From assembly GCF_009711205.1 (NCBI RefSeq), contig NZ_WMIG01000002.1, forward strand, positions 608,223 through 672,222: a DNA stretch of 64,000 nucleotides, in the 5' to 3' direction. A program made the translations under genes and the position numbers. Positions within the stretch are counted from its first letter, which is position 1. Each line of letters begins with the position of its first letter. Positions 27,131-35,354 of the stretch are shown here, one piece after another. The notes under the pieces are model-generated. The model saw only the letters and a list, made by a program, of their open reading frames with translations, was not told the origin of the DNA and ran no database searches. This DNA comes from Paracoccus litorisediminis (lineage in GTDB: Bacteria > Pseudomonadota > Alphaproteobacteria > Rhodobacterales > Rhodobacteraceae).

Positions 27131-27729
27131 GCCTGCCGCCCGCCGTCATCCTTGCCGGAGGGCTGTCCACCCGAATGGGCGGAGGCAACAAGGGCCTGCG
27201 CCTGCTGGCCGGGGAAACCCTGATCTCGCGCGTCTTGGGCCGGCTGCGCCCGCAATGCAGCGCTGTAGCGGTCAACGCCAATGGCGATCCCGACCAGTTC
27301 GAGGATTACGACGTGCCAGTGATCTCGGACGGGTTTGCGGGCTTTCCGGGGCCCTTGGCCGGGGTTCTGGCGGGGATGGAATGGGCGGCGGCGCTGGGGG
27401 CCGATGCGGTGGTCAGCGTCAGCGTGGATACGCCGTTCCTGCCGCTGGATCTGGTCCATCGCCTGTGCGAGGCGCGGGGTCGCTCGGGACTGGCAGTCGC
27501 GGCCAGCGCCGATGAAACCGGAGAGCTGCGCGATCACCCGACCTGCGGGCTGTGGCCGGTGGCGATTGCGGGTGACCTGCGGGCGGCGCTGGAATCGGGC
27601 CTGCACCGCACCGGGCAATTCGCTGCGGCCTATAATCCGGGCCGCGCAGTCTTTGACAGCAATCCGTTCGATCCGTTCATGAATCTCAATACCCCGCAGG
27701 ATCTGGCCGAGGCTGCCCGCTACCTGTAA
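27127..27729 (+). CDS. mobA: Molybdenum cofactor guanylyltransferase MobA
   Basis: Transfers GMP from GTP to molybdopterin to make the bis-MGD cofactor used by formate dehydrogenases and similar enzymes. Its 200 residues carry the nucleotidyltransferase signature L-A-G-G-L-S-T-R-M-G-G-G-N-K-G (residues about 9-23), D-T-P-F-L-P (metal Asp) and the C-terminal N-L-N-T-P-Q-D-L. The start overlaps the upstream gene. Its place at the end of a C1 cluster suits production of cofactor for formate oxidation, though that link is inferred. Confidence 0.95.
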   Translation: MSLPPAVILAGGLSTRMGGGNKGLRLLAGETLISRVLGRLRPQCSAVAVNANGDPDQFEDYDVPVISDGFAGFPGPLAGVLAGMEWAAALGADAVVSVSVDTPFLPLDLVHRLCEARGRSGLAVAASADETGELRDHPTCGLWPVAIAGDLRAALESGLHRTGQFAAAYNPGRAVFDSNPFDPFMNLNTPQDLAEAARYL

Positions 27730-27739
27730 GCGGGCAGGG

Positions 27740-28471
27740 TTACACCCCGTAGCGCCGCCATGCCCGTGCCAGCGCCATCGCGACCAGCCGCGCAAAGATC
27801 ACCGTCATCACCGACAGGACCAGTAGCGCGGCAAAGACCAGATCGGTCTTCATCCGGCCATTGGCATGGATCATCAGCGCGCCAAGGCCGCGCGCGCCGC
27901 CGACCCATTCGCCGATGACCGCGCCGATCGGCGCATAGACCGCCGCCAGCCGCAGTCCGGTGGCCAGTTGCGGCAGAGCCGCTGGAATACGCAGGTGGCG
28001 CATGATCCGCCCGCGCGACGCGCCCATGACCTGTGCCAGATCCAGCGCCGCCTGCGGCGTGCGGCTGAGGCCGTCAAGAAAGGCCGAGGCGACCGGGAAA
28101 AACACGATCAGCACCGTCACCGCGATCTTTGGGGCCATGCCAAAGCCCAGCCACAGCGTCAGGATCGGGGCCAGCGCAAAGACCGGGATGGTCTGGCTGA
28201 AGGTCAGGATCGGGCGCAGTACGCCGGTAAGGCGTTCCGAAAATCCCATGGCGATGGCCAGTCCCGCGCCAAGGACCGAGCCCAGCAGGAAACCCAGCAT
28301 GACCTCGGCCAATGTGAAGCCCGCATGGCGCGCGATTTCGGCGCGGTTCAGCCATAGTGCCTCGGCTACCGCGCCGGGCGAGGGCAGCAGAAACGGCGGC
28401 ATGCCCGCCAGCCAGATGACGCCCTGCCACAGGACAAGGACGGTGACGATCAGGGCAAGAACCGTTCTCAT
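27740..28471 (-). CDS. thiX: ABC transporter permease ThiX (thiamin pyrimidine precursor uptake)
   Basis: A 243-residue inner-membrane permease of the SsuC/TauC (binding-protein-dependent transport) class. It carries the EAA-like loop M-G-A-S-R-G-R-I-M-R-H-L-R-I-P-A-A-L-P near residues 150-168. About six hydrophobic segments are visible. It is last in the riboswitch-controlled thiamin operon and overlaps thiZ by four bases. With thiY and tenA beside it, uptake of formylaminopyrimidine-type thiamin degradation products is the likely role. Confidence 0.88.
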   Translation of the reverse strand: MRTVLALIVTVLVLWQGVIWLAGMPPFLLPSPGAVAEALWLNRAEIARHAGFTLAEVMLGFLLGSVLGAGLAIAMGFSERLTGVLRPILTFSQTIPVFALAPILTLWLGFGMAPKIAVTVLIVFFPVASAFLDGLSRTPQAALDLAQVMGASRGRIMRHLRIPAALPQLATGLRLAAVYAPIGAVIGEWVGGARGLGALMIHANGRMKTDLVFAALLVLSVMTVIFARLVAMALARAWRRYGV

Positions 28472-29256
28472 GCCATCATTCCCCGCATCAGGTCGGTCTG
28501 CAGGGTCAGCACCTCGGGTGCGTCATAGGGTCGGGCGGCGCCTTGTGGGCGGGGCAAGGGAACGGGCCATTCGGTCAGGCCTTCTTCGCGCAGCAACAGA
28601 ATGCGGTCGCTCAGGCGCGCGGCCTCGGCCGGGTCGTGGGTGACCAGCAGGACGGTTCGTCCGGCCAGAAGCCGCGCCGACAGGTCCTGCATCTGCGCCC
28701 GCGTTCTTGCATCCAGCGCCGAAAAGGGTTCGTCCAGCAGGACCAATGGCCGGTCCTCGAACAGGGTTCGGGCCAGAGCCACGCGCTGGCGTTGTCCGCC
28801 AGACAGGTTGGCGGGCAGGTGATCGGCACGGTCGCCAAGGCCGACCGCGTCGATCAGGGTCTTGGCGCGGGTGTTGGGGTCGGCAGGGGGCTCTGCCCCC
28901 CGCCGCTCCGGCCCCTTAATGGGGCCAGAGCGGCGTCCCCCGGGATATTTAGGCAAGAAAGAAGCCGGAAGGTCGCCGCGCAGGCGGGCACCGATGGTGA
29001 CATTGCCGGTGACATCCAGCCAAGGGATCAGGCCGGGGTCCTGCGCCATCAGGGCAACGGGGGTGCTGCGGGTGACCTCGCCGTCGAAACGCGCGCCGGT
29101 TTCAAGCCCGGCGATCAGGCGCAGGATCGTCGACTTGCCGACCCCCGAGGGGCCCAGCAGGCAGGTCCAGCCGCCTTCTGCCAGCGTCAGATCGACGGGT
29201 GCGAACAGAGGCGTATCGCCGACCCATGCCTGTCCCCGGACCCGCGCGATGGTCAT
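28468..29256 (-). CDS. thiZ: ABC transporter ATP-binding protein ThiZ with in-frame repeat insertion
   Basis: ATPase of the ThiXYZ importer. Walker A is G-P-S-G-V-G-K-S-T near residues 35-43, the Q-loop is M-A-Q-D-P-G-L-I-P-W, the signature is L-S-G-G-Q-R-Q-R-V-A-L-A-R and Walker B is L-V-L-L-D-E-P-F-S-A-L-D. Residues about 99-125 (S-F-L-P-K-Y-P-G onward) are encoded by a dispersed repeat inserted between the Q-loop and the signature motif, raising the length to 262 from an expected 230-240. The frame remains open, so the protein may still function with an extra loop. It overlaps tenA and thiX by four bases each. Confidence 0.87.
   Translation of the reverse strand: MTIARVRGQAWVGDTPLFAPVDLTLAEGGWTCLLGPSGVGKSTILRLIAGLETGARFDGEVTRSTPVALMAQDPGLIPWLDVTGNVTIGARLRGDLPASFLPKYPGGRRSGPIKGPERRGAEPPADPNTRAKTLIDAVGLGDRADHLPANLSGGQRQRVALARTLFEDRPLVLLDEPFSALDARTRAQMQDLSARLLAGRTVLLVTHDPAEAARLSDRILLLREEGLTEWPVPLPRPQGAARPYDAPEVLTLQTDLMRGMMA
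28884..28967 (-). repeat. Dispersed repeat copy A, inserted within thiZ
   Basis: Read on the minus strand, it begins TTCTTTCTTGCCTAAATATC followed by CCGGGGG. Two nested hairpins come next: CGCCGCTC..GGCCCC with its complement, and GGGGGC..GCCCCC. The TTCTTTCTTG-N3-AAATATCCC core recurs twice at 47.16-47.27 kb. It is located inside the thiZ coding frame. Confidence 0.85.
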
Positions 29257-29921
29257 GCCCGGCCCAGATCCCAGAAGGCGACCTCAAGCCGGGTCGCCGT
29301 GGCGAAGCGTTCGCGCAGCGCGGTCCAGCGGGGCAGGGCTTCGGGATTGTCGCCCAGCCGCTTGCGGATCGCGTTGTCCAGAAGCGCGCCTGCCTTGGCG
29401 CAGGCCTCCTGATATTCGGGACCGGCATAGGTCTCGATCCAGTCGCGATAGGGGGTGTCGTTCGCTGCCTCGCGTGCCAGTCGCGTGCCGATTTCGCCAT
29501 ACCCCAGCACGCAAGGCATCAGCGCCGCCAGCAGGTCAAGGAAATCGCCCGACAGACCCGCATCCATGACATAGCGCGTATAGGCGATATTGGTCATCGC
29601 CTCGGGCGTGCGGGTCATGGCCTCAATGTCGATGCCCGCTGCCGCGCAGGTCTGGACATGCAGCGACATCTCATGGTCCAGCAGCGCATGGACCGTGGCC
29701 GAGCAGGCGCGCATTTCATCCAGATCGCCTGCCTTGACCACCGCCAGCGCCCAAGCGCGCGAGAAATGGATCAGGAACAGGTAATCCTGCACCAGGTAGG
29801 TCAGGAAGTCGACGCGTGGCAGCGTGCCGTCGCACATGCCCTGAACAAACGGGTGGCGGGTATAGGCGTCCCAATCGGATGCCGCATCGCGCCAGTTGGC
29901 GAAGGTATGACCGTAGCTCAT
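29253..29921 (-). CDS. tenA: Aminopyrimidine aminohydrolase / thiaminase II TenA
   Basis: Salvage enzyme that hydrolyses aminopyrimidine from degraded thiamin to the HMP precursor. Its 222 residues are all-helical. It has F-V-Q-G-M-C-D-G-T-L-P near residues 24-34, the catalytic-cysteine-region M-P-C-V-L-G-Y-G-E-I-G and the C-terminal E-V-A-F-W-D-L-G-R. The conserved active-site Cys is in A-L-M-P-C. It sits between thiY and thiZ in a transport-salvage unit, overlapping both. Confidence 0.94.
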   Translation of the reverse strand: MSYGHTFANWRDAASDWDAYTRHPFVQGMCDGTLPRVDFLTYLVQDYLFLIHFSRAWALAVVKAGDLDEMRACSATVHALLDHEMSLHVQTCAAAGIDIEAMTRTPEAMTNIAYTRYVMDAGLSGDFLDLLAALMPCVLGYGEIGTRLAREAANDTPYRDWIETYAGPEYQEACAKAGALLDNAIRKRLGDNPEALPRWTALRERFATATRLEVAFWDLGRA

Positions 29922-30856
29922 TGCGCCCCCAGATCCACGGCCAGTTCCGAGACCGGCAGGACGTTGTCGACCAATCCGGCCTCATGCAGGAAGGTCTCGA
30001 AGCGGGCATATCGGCCCTGATCCAGCGCCGCCGGGCTTTGCGAGAAACGGGGCAGAGTTTCCTTCCACGCGGCGGCGTTCAGCTCGTCCTTGAGGTCGGG
30101 CGCAGTACCGGAAAACAGCTCCCATGCCTCGTCGGGGTGGTTGACCATGTATTGCGCGCCGCGCTCGACCGCGTGCAGGAAGCGCTGGGTCTTGGCCTTG
30201 TCCAGAACCTGCGGGTTGGCCACGAAGATCAGCTCGTCATAGGTCGGAACGCCTTGTTCCTCGACGAAGAAGCATTTCCCTTCGGCGCCTTCCAGACGCA
30301 TCTGGGTCAGCTCGAAATTGCGATAGGCGCCGATCGTGGCATCGACCTGACCGGCGATCAGGGCGGGCGAGAGCGACCAGTTCACATTGACCATCTCGAC
30401 ATCGGCCATGCTCAGGCCCGCGGTCTTCAGGATCTGGCCGATCAGCGCATCCTCGACCCCCGAGACCGAATAGCCGATCTTCTTGCCCTTCAGATCCTCG
30501 ATCTTCTGGACCGGGCCGTCGGCCTTGACCATCAGGCAGTTCAGCGGCGTTGCAATCAGCGTGCCGACGCGCTTCAGCGGCAGGCCCTCATGCACCTGCA
30601 GATGCAGCTGCGGCTGGTAGCTGATCGCCAGATCGGCCTTGCCTGCGGCGACCAGCTTTGGCGGATCGGCGGGATCGGCGGGGGCCACGATCTCGACCTC
30701 GAGGTCCTCATCTTTGAAGAAGCCCTTTTCCTGCGCGACGATGATCGGGGCATGGTCGGGGTTCACGAACCAGTCCAGCATCAGCGTGACCTTATCTGCG
30801 GCCAGTGCGGGTTGGGCCAGCAGGGCCAGCGTGGCGGTCAGGGCGAAATGCTTCAT
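29918..30856 (-). CDS. thiY: Thiamin pyrimidine precursor-binding protein ThiY (NMT1/THI5-like)
   Basis: Periplasmic binding protein of the ThiXYZ system. ATG 30856 follows GGAGGAGACAC and gives a signal peptide ending A-L-A-A-D; the longer frame to 30928 lacks support. The 312 residues carry the NMT1/THI5 fold, with L-D-W-F-V-N-P-D-H-A-P-I at the mature N terminus and Y-Q-P-Q-L-H-L. The family binds N-formyl-aminomethylpyrimidine. It overlaps thiF and tenA by four bases. Confidence 0.93.
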   Translation of the reverse strand: MKHFALTATLALLAQPALAADKVTLMLDWFVNPDHAPIIVAQEKGFFKDEDLEVEIVAPADPADPPKLVAAGKADLAISYQPQLHLQVHEGLPLKRVGTLIATPLNCLMVKADGPVQKIEDLKGKKIGYSVSGVEDALIGQILKTAGLSMADVEMVNVNWSLSPALIAGQVDATIGAYRNFELTQMRLEGAEGKCFFVEEQGVPTYDELIFVANPQVLDKAKTQRFLHAVERGAQYMVNHPDEAWELFSGTAPDLKDELNAAAWKETLPRFSQSPAALDQGRYARFETFLHEAGLVDNVLPVSELAVDLGAQ

Positions 30857-31812
30857 GTGTCTCCTCCAAGGGCAAGCAGGGTGATCTCGCCGTTCCAGCG
30901 GCGGGACAGGGCTTCGGCTGCGCGCCATGAGCGCAGGCCAGAGCGGCAGGCCAGCACGATGCGCTGGCCGGGTTCGGGCAGGGGGCCGGTCGGGCCGTAG
31001 CCGGGATCGCGCAAGGCGTCGGGCGTGGCCTTGCGCGGGGCCTCATCGGCAGGGCGCAGGTCGATGACCAGATCGCCGTTGCGGATGTCTTCGGGCGCAA
31101 TGAAGCGGGGACCGTCGTTTTCGGGTGCGCCGTCAAAGCGGAACTGGGTGAAGCGGCCATGCTCCAGCCGGGTGAACTGGCCCAGCGGCGAGGGCTGCAG
31201 GCCCAGCAGTACGCCCAGAGCTATCTGCGCCTGAAGGCAGCCCAGCATCCCCACGACCGGGCCAAGCACACCGGCGCTGGCGCAGGTCTGGCCACTGTCG
31301 GGCGGGTCGGGGAACAGTGCGCGCAGGCTGGGCGCACCGCCGCAGAAGCCGCCGACATAGCCCGACAGTCCCAGAGCCGAGGCCGAGATCAAAGGTTTCC
31401 GGGCGGCCAGGCAAGCATCCGACAGGGTATAGCTGGCCGCGTAGCTGTCGGCGCAGTCCAGCACGATATCCGCCGCGGCGACCAGATCCGCAGCATTCGC
31501 GGGGGTCAGGCGTTCGACCAGCGCGCTGATCCTGATGCTGGGGTCCAGCCGGGCCGCGAAGCCAGTTGCGGCCTGTGCCTTTGGCTGGTCGATATCCGCC
31601 ATCGAATAGATCGGCTGGCGGTGCAGGTTGGATTCCTCGACGGAATCGGGATCGATCAGGGTGATCCGGCCGATGCCTGCGCCCACCAGATATTGCAGCG
31701 CCGGGACGCCCAGCCCGCCCGCGCCGACGATCAGGACATGGGCGGCGGCAATGGTCGCCTGACCCGCCGCCCCGACCTCGGGCAGGATGATCTGGCGGGC
31801 ATGGCGACTCAT
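30853..31812 (-). CDS. thiF: ThiF/MoeB-type adenylyltransferase fused to a rhodanese-like domain
   Basis: Adenylates the ThiS C terminus to prepare thiocarboxylation for thiazole synthesis. ATG 31812 overlaps the thiE stop; the upstream in-frame start is not needed. Its 319 residues have the nucleotide-binding G-A-G-G-L-G-V-P-A-L-Q-Y near residues 30-41, R-Q-P/H-R-Q-P-I-Y and D-C-A-D-S-Y. A C-terminal rhodanese-like domain has a C-R-S-G-L-R-S loop with the sulfur-carrying Cys near residue 290. The fusion can supply both activation and sulfur. MoeB is related, but the thi operon context favours ThiF. Confidence 0.92.
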   Translation of the reverse strand: MSRHARQIILPEVGAAGQATIAAAHVLIVGAGGLGVPALQYLVGAGIGRITLIDPDSVEESNLHRQPIYSMADIDQPKAQAATGFAARLDPSIRISALVERLTPANAADLVAAADIVLDCADSYAASYTLSDACLAARKPLISASALGLSGYVGGFCGGAPSLRALFPDPPDSGQTCASAGVLGPVVGMLGCLQAQIALGVLLGLQPSPLGQFTRLEHGRFTQFRFDGAPENDGPRFIAPEDIRNGDLVIDLRPADEAPRKATPDALRDPGYGPTGPLPEPGQRIVLACRSGLRSWRAAEALSRRWNGEITLLALGGDT

Positions 31813-32405
31813 GCGGCCACCTGCAGCCATTCGCGGATGCGGGCTTCGGGATCAGGATTCAGGGTGATGTCGGTCACTGCCGAGGCAATGTCGGCACCCG
31901 CCGCATAGGCGAGAGTCGCGCGTTCCGGGGTCACGCCGCCAATGGCGACCAGCGGTGTATCGCCCACCAGCTTGCGCCATTCGCTGACGCGTTCCAGCCC
32001 CTGCTGTTCCCATTTCATCTTTTTCAGGATGGTGGGCCAGACCGGGCCAAGGGCGATATAATCCGGGGCCAGCGCCAGTGCGCGGTCCAGCTCGGCATGG
32101 TCATGGGTCGACAGACCCAGCCGCATCCCGGCGCGACGGATCGCCGGGATGTCGGCCACGTCCAGATCCTCTTGCCCCAGATGGATGAAATCGCAACCCA
32201 GCTCCATGGCGGTTTGCCAGTGGTCGTTCACGACCAGCGTCGCGTTATGCGCACGGCAGAGGTCGCGGGCGCGGGTCAGTTCCTGCACCAGTTGGTCACC
32301 GTCCATATCCTTGATGCGGATCTGCACCAGCTTCACACCCAGCGGCAGGGCGCGCGCGATCCAGTCGGCGCTGTCGAAGATCGGGTAGAAACGGGGAAAG
32401 TTCAT
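31809..32405 (-). CDS. thiE: Thiamin phosphate synthase ThiE
   Basis: Couples HMP-pyrophosphate with thiazole phosphate to thiamin phosphate. Its 198 residues form a TIM barrel with V-Q-I-R-I-K-D, L-V-V-N-D-H-W (where N-D binds the pyrophosphate/Mg site), H-L-G-Q-E-D, G-L-S-T-H and the C-terminal V-A-I-G-G-V-T. The [14 protein letters not shown] loop is the variant seen in relatives rather than the T-x-T-K loop of E. coli. It overlaps thiG and thiF. Confidence 0.94.
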   Translation of the reverse strand: MNFPRFYPIFDSADWIARALPLGVKLVQIRIKDMDGDQLVQELTRARDLCRAHNATLVVNDHWQTAMELGCDFIHLGQEDLDVADIPAIRRAGMRLGLSTHDHAELDRALALAPDYIALGPVWPTILKKMKWEQQGLERVSEWRKLVGDTPLVAIGGVTPERATLAYAAGADIASAVTDITLNPDPEARIREWLQVAA

Positions 32406-33166
32406 CCGAGTACTGCCATTCCGAATACGGGGGTCGAGGGAGCGGCCATGTCGCGGGCCTCGATCGGGTTTGCGGCATGGGCCAGTTGCCCGGCCTGAAT
32501 CGCCAGCGCCATCGCGCGGGCCATGGCGACCGGATCGCCCGCCTTGGCGACAGCGGTGTTCAGAAGCACCGCGTCAAAGCCCAGTTCCATCGCTTGGGCG
32601 GCATGGCTGGGCAGGCCGATCCCGGCATCGACGACCAGCGGCACATCGGGGAAATGTGCCCGGACCGAGCGCAACCCGTAGGGATTGTTCAGCCCCCGGC
32701 CCGAACCGATCGGCGCGCCCCAAGGCATCAGCACTTCGCAGCCAGCATCCAGCAGACGCCCGCAGACCGAAAGATCCTCGGTGCAATAGGGAAAGACCTG
32801 AAAGCCGTCATCGGACAGAATGCGTGCGGCTTCGACCAGCGCGATCACGTCGGGGCAAAGGGTGTCATCGTCGCGGATGACTTCCAGTTTGATCCATGGC
32901 GTGTCGAACAACTCGCGGGCCATCTGGGCGGTGGTCACGGCCTCGCGCACGGAATGGCAACCGGCAGTATTGGGCAGGACCGGGACGTTCAGGCCCTTGA
33001 TCAGGTTGTGGAAGTCCTGACCGGCACCGCCCTCGCGGCGCAGGCTGACGGTGGCGATGCCCGCGCCGGATGCGCGGAATGCCTCGGCCATGATCGCGGG
33101 CGAGGGGTAAAGTGCGGTGCCCAGCATCAGCGGGCTTTCGACATCGGTTCCGTAAAAGACAGGCAT
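32402..33166 (-). CDS. thiG: Thiazole synthase ThiG
   Basis: Builds thiazole phosphate from deoxyxylulose phosphate, dehydroglycine and ThiS thiocarboxylate. ATG 33166 gives 254 residues. Motifs: N-T-A-G-C-H-S near residues 60-66, K-L-E-V-I-D-D-type catalytic-lysine segment ([10 protein letters not shown]), [13 protein letters not shown] and [11 protein letters not shown]. It lies one base after thiS and overlaps thiE by four. Confidence 0.97.
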   Translation of the reverse strand: MPVFYGTDVESPLMLGTALYPSPAIMAEAFRASGAGIATVSLRREGGAGQDFHNLIKGLNVPVLPNTAGCHSVREAVTTAQMARELFDTPWIKLEVIRDDDTLCPDVIALVEAARILSDDGFQVFPYCTEDLSVCGRLLDAGCEVLMPWGAPIGSGRGLNNPYGLRSVRAHFPDVPLVVDAGIGLPSHAAQAMELGFDAVLLNTAVAKAGDPVAMARAMALAIQAGQLAHAANPIEARDMAAPSTPVFGMAVLG

Positions 33167-33167
33167 C

Positions 33168-33365
33168 CTAGCCCCCCTGCATTGGCGCCACGACTTCCAG
33201 CGCGTCGCCATCCTTCAGTTGCGTCGCTGCGCGCGACGGCGCGGGCAGGAAGCCGCCATTCAGCGCGGTTGCCACCTTGGCCCCGCCCAGCCCGATCTGG
33301 ACCAGCGCGTCCTGCACGGTCGGCCCGGCCAGATCGCGGGCCTCGCCGTTAAGGGTGATCTTCAT
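33168..33365 (-). CDS. thiS: Sulfur carrier protein ThiS
   Basis: A 65-residue ubiquitin-fold sulfur carrier ending in the required Gly-Gly, so no trimming is needed. It begins M-K-I-T-L-N-G and has [13 protein letters not shown] at the end. The ATG at 33365 overlaps the thiO 3' end by 17 bases. The longer upstream frame belongs to thiO sequence read in another frame. Confidence 0.94.
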   Translation of the reverse strand: MKITLNGEARDLAGPTVQDALVQIGLGGAKVATALNGGFLPAPSRAATQLKDGDALEVVAPMQGG

Positions 33366-34326
33366 CCATGAACTCCGGTCTTTGTCCCGTGGTGATGTAA
33401 TCGGCGGCCATGCGGGCGACAGTGGGGGCCAGAAGGTAGCCGTGGCGGTAAAGGCCATTGGCATAAAGCGTGTTCCCGCGCCGGCGCAGGCGGGGCAGGT
33501 TGTCGGGGAAGGCGGGGCGTGCGTCCGAGCCAAGCTCGAGGATCTCGGCCTCGGCGAAGCCGGGATGCAGGGCATAGGCGGCGGAAAGCATCTCGACCGC
33601 GGACCGGGCGGTGACGCGGTATTTGCCGCCGGTTTCCAGCATGGTCGCGCCGATCATGTAGATGCCTTCGCCGCGTGGGACGATGTAAAGCGGGATGCGC
33701 GGATGCAGCAGGCGGACGGTGCGGGTCAGGGTCACCTCGGGGCAGCGCAGGACCAGCATCTCACCGCGGACGCCGCGCAGGTCGGCAAGTTCGTCGCGGG
33801 CGGACAGGCCGCGTGCATCGACAGTCAGGCCGGTGGGTGCGGCGTCGGTTTCAATTTCGATGCCCTTTTCCGCCAACCGGTCGCGCAGGACGCGCAGCGC
33901 CTCACGCGGGTTCAGGTGGGATTCGGTGCCGAAGAACAGGCCGCGGGCAAAGCGGCCTTCAAGCTCGGGTTCCAGCGTGGCGATGGTCTCGGCATCGACG
34001 GGGGAATGGGCTTCGGTCATGCGGGCAAAGCGGTCCAGTTCCGCCCGGTCGCGTGACGGGGCAAGGACCAGCGTGCCGCGATGGGTGACCTCGACGCCCT
34101 GCGCCTGCCACCAATCAGCAGCGTTGCGGCCATGGCGGACGACGACCGGCTCGGCGCTTTCGGCCTCGCAATAGGGGGCAAGCATGCCGCCCGCGCGCCA
34201 GCTGCAGGCATGCGCGCCGGGCTTGCCTGCCGGATCGATCAGGCGCGGCGTCAGCCCGCGTGAGGCCAGTTCGGTGGCGATCGACAGGCCCATGACCCCG
34301 GCCCCAAGGATGGTGACTTCGGTCAT
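33349..34326 (-). CDS. thiO: Glycine oxidase ThiO
   Basis: FAD-dependent oxidase that makes dehydroglycine for ThiG. ATG 34326 overlaps the thiD stop. The 325 residues start with the FAD-binding V-T-I-L-G-A-G-V-M-G-L-S and carry S-W-R-A-G-G-M-L-A-P-Y near residues 45-55. The C-terminal family motif T-L-Y-A-N-G-L-Y-R-H-G-Y-L-L-A-P is present. Presence of ThiO rather than ThiH implies the oxygen-dependent glycine route. Confidence 0.94.
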   Translation of the reverse strand: MTEVTILGAGVMGLSIATELASRGLTPRLIDPAGKPGAHACSWRAGGMLAPYCEAESAEPVVVRHGRNAADWWQAQGVEVTHRGTLVLAPSRDRAELDRFARMTEAHSPVDAETIATLEPELEGRFARGLFFGTESHLNPREALRVLRDRLAEKGIEIETDAAPTGLTVDARGLSARDELADLRGVRGEMLVLRCPEVTLTRTVRLLHPRIPLYIVPRGEGIYMIGATMLETGGKYRVTARSAVEMLSAAYALHPGFAEAEILELGSDARPAFPDNLPRLRRRGNTLYANGLYRHGYLLAPTVARMAADYITTGQRPEFMDEDHP

Positions 34327-35138
34327 GACTGTCCCCATAGCGCGTGGAAGTGATGGACCGGGCCGTGACCCAGCCCGACGGACAGGTCATCGGCGGCGGC
34401 AATCGCGCCTTGCAGCCAGCGATGGGCGCGGGTGACGGCTTCGGCGACGTCCATCCCCTGCGCCAGACCCGCCGCGATGGCCGAGGACAGTGAGCATCCC
34501 GTGCCATGCGTGTTGCGGGTGTTCTGGCGCGGGGCCGACAGGGCCAGCGGTTGCGGCCCGATCAGCAGGTCGGTGCAGATGTCGCCCGAGGCATGCCCGC
34601 CCTTCACCAGCACATGGGTTGCGCCAAGAGCCAGCAGCGCCTGACCCTGTTCCTGCATGGCCTCGGGCGTGTCGGCCGGGGCAAGATCCAGAAGCCGGGC
34701 TGCCTCGGGCAGGTTCGGGGTCAGCACGGTGGCCAGGGGAATCAGGCAGTCGCGCAGCGCAGCCACGGCCTGATCGGGCAGCAGCGCATCGCCCGATTTC
34801 GCCACCATCACCGGGTCGAGCACGATGGGAAAGGGGCCGGCCTCCTGAAAGACCTTCAGCCGGTCGGCGACTGCCGCGATCCGCTCGGGGCCGCCAACCA
34901 TGCCGATCTTGACCGCGCGGATATCCAGATCGCCGAAAACCGCGTCGATCTGGGCCGCGACCATGCCGGGGCTGACGGATTCGACCGCGGCGACGGTGCG
35001 GGTGTTCTGCGCGGTGATCGCTGTGATCACGGATGCGCCATAGACCCCCAAAGCCGAGAAGCTTTTCAGATCCGCCTGAATGCCCGCGCCACCACCGCTG
35101 TCAGAGCCGGCAATGGTCAGGGCGATGGGATATGTCAT
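34323..35138 (-). CDS. thiD: Hydroxymethylpyrimidine (phosphate) kinase ThiD
   Basis: Phosphorylates HMP and HMP-P in thiamin synthesis. Its 271 residues have the substrate and fold motif I-A-G-S-D-S-G-G-G-A-G-I-Q-A-D near residues 9-23, D-P-V-M-V-A-K-S-G, T-P-N-L-P-E-A and the catalytic N-T-H-G-T-G-C-S-L-S. It is the first gene behind the TPP riboswitch and begins a ten-gene minus-strand operon. Confidence 0.96.
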   Translation of the reverse strand: MTYPIALTIAGSDSGGGAGIQADLKSFSALGVYGASVITAITAQNTRTVAAVESVSPGMVAAQIDAVFGDLDIRAVKIGMVGGPERIAAVADRLKVFQEAGPFPIVLDPVMVAKSGDALLPDQAVAALRDCLIPLATVLTPNLPEAARLLDLAPADTPEAMQEQGQALLALGATHVLVKGGHASGDICTDLLIGPQPLALSAPRQNTRNTHGTGCSLSSAIAAGLAQGMDVAEAVTRAHRWLQGAIAAADDLSVGLGHGPVHHFHALWGQS

Positions 35139-35217
35139 GGCCCGCCTTTCGTCATCAGCGGGTCATGCGGTCTGGGGGATATGCGCGCACGAAACCGGGG
35201 GACCCGGCCAAGGCGCT

Positions 35218-35303
35218 CTACCCTTCCCTACGCCGGCATGACCCGGATCAGGTTCGATGGGTCGGTGCCTGGCACCTCTCAGCCCCGTTGCGGGACTCCC
35301 CAA
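35218..35303 (-). promoter_or_regulatory. Thiamin pyrophosphate (THI-box) riboswitch
   Basis: On the minus strand this segment reads as a complete THI element. A GGGGAG start and a hairpin come first, then C-U-G-A-G-A-G-G (35,276-35,283) and the conserved P4/P5 block ACCUGAUCCGGGUCAUGCCGGCGUAGGGA, split here as ACCTGATCC, GGGTCATGCC and GGCGTAGGGA. About 80 bases separate it from thiD. A weak CCGGG..CCCGG hairpin lies in that interval, and a start-site-masking or termination mechanism is possible. TPP binding would lower expression of the whole thi operon. Confidence 0.95.
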
Positions 35304-35354
35304 GTGTAGAAATTATGACGACAACCTAGGGCCGAAGCCTGCGTCCCGCAAGGG

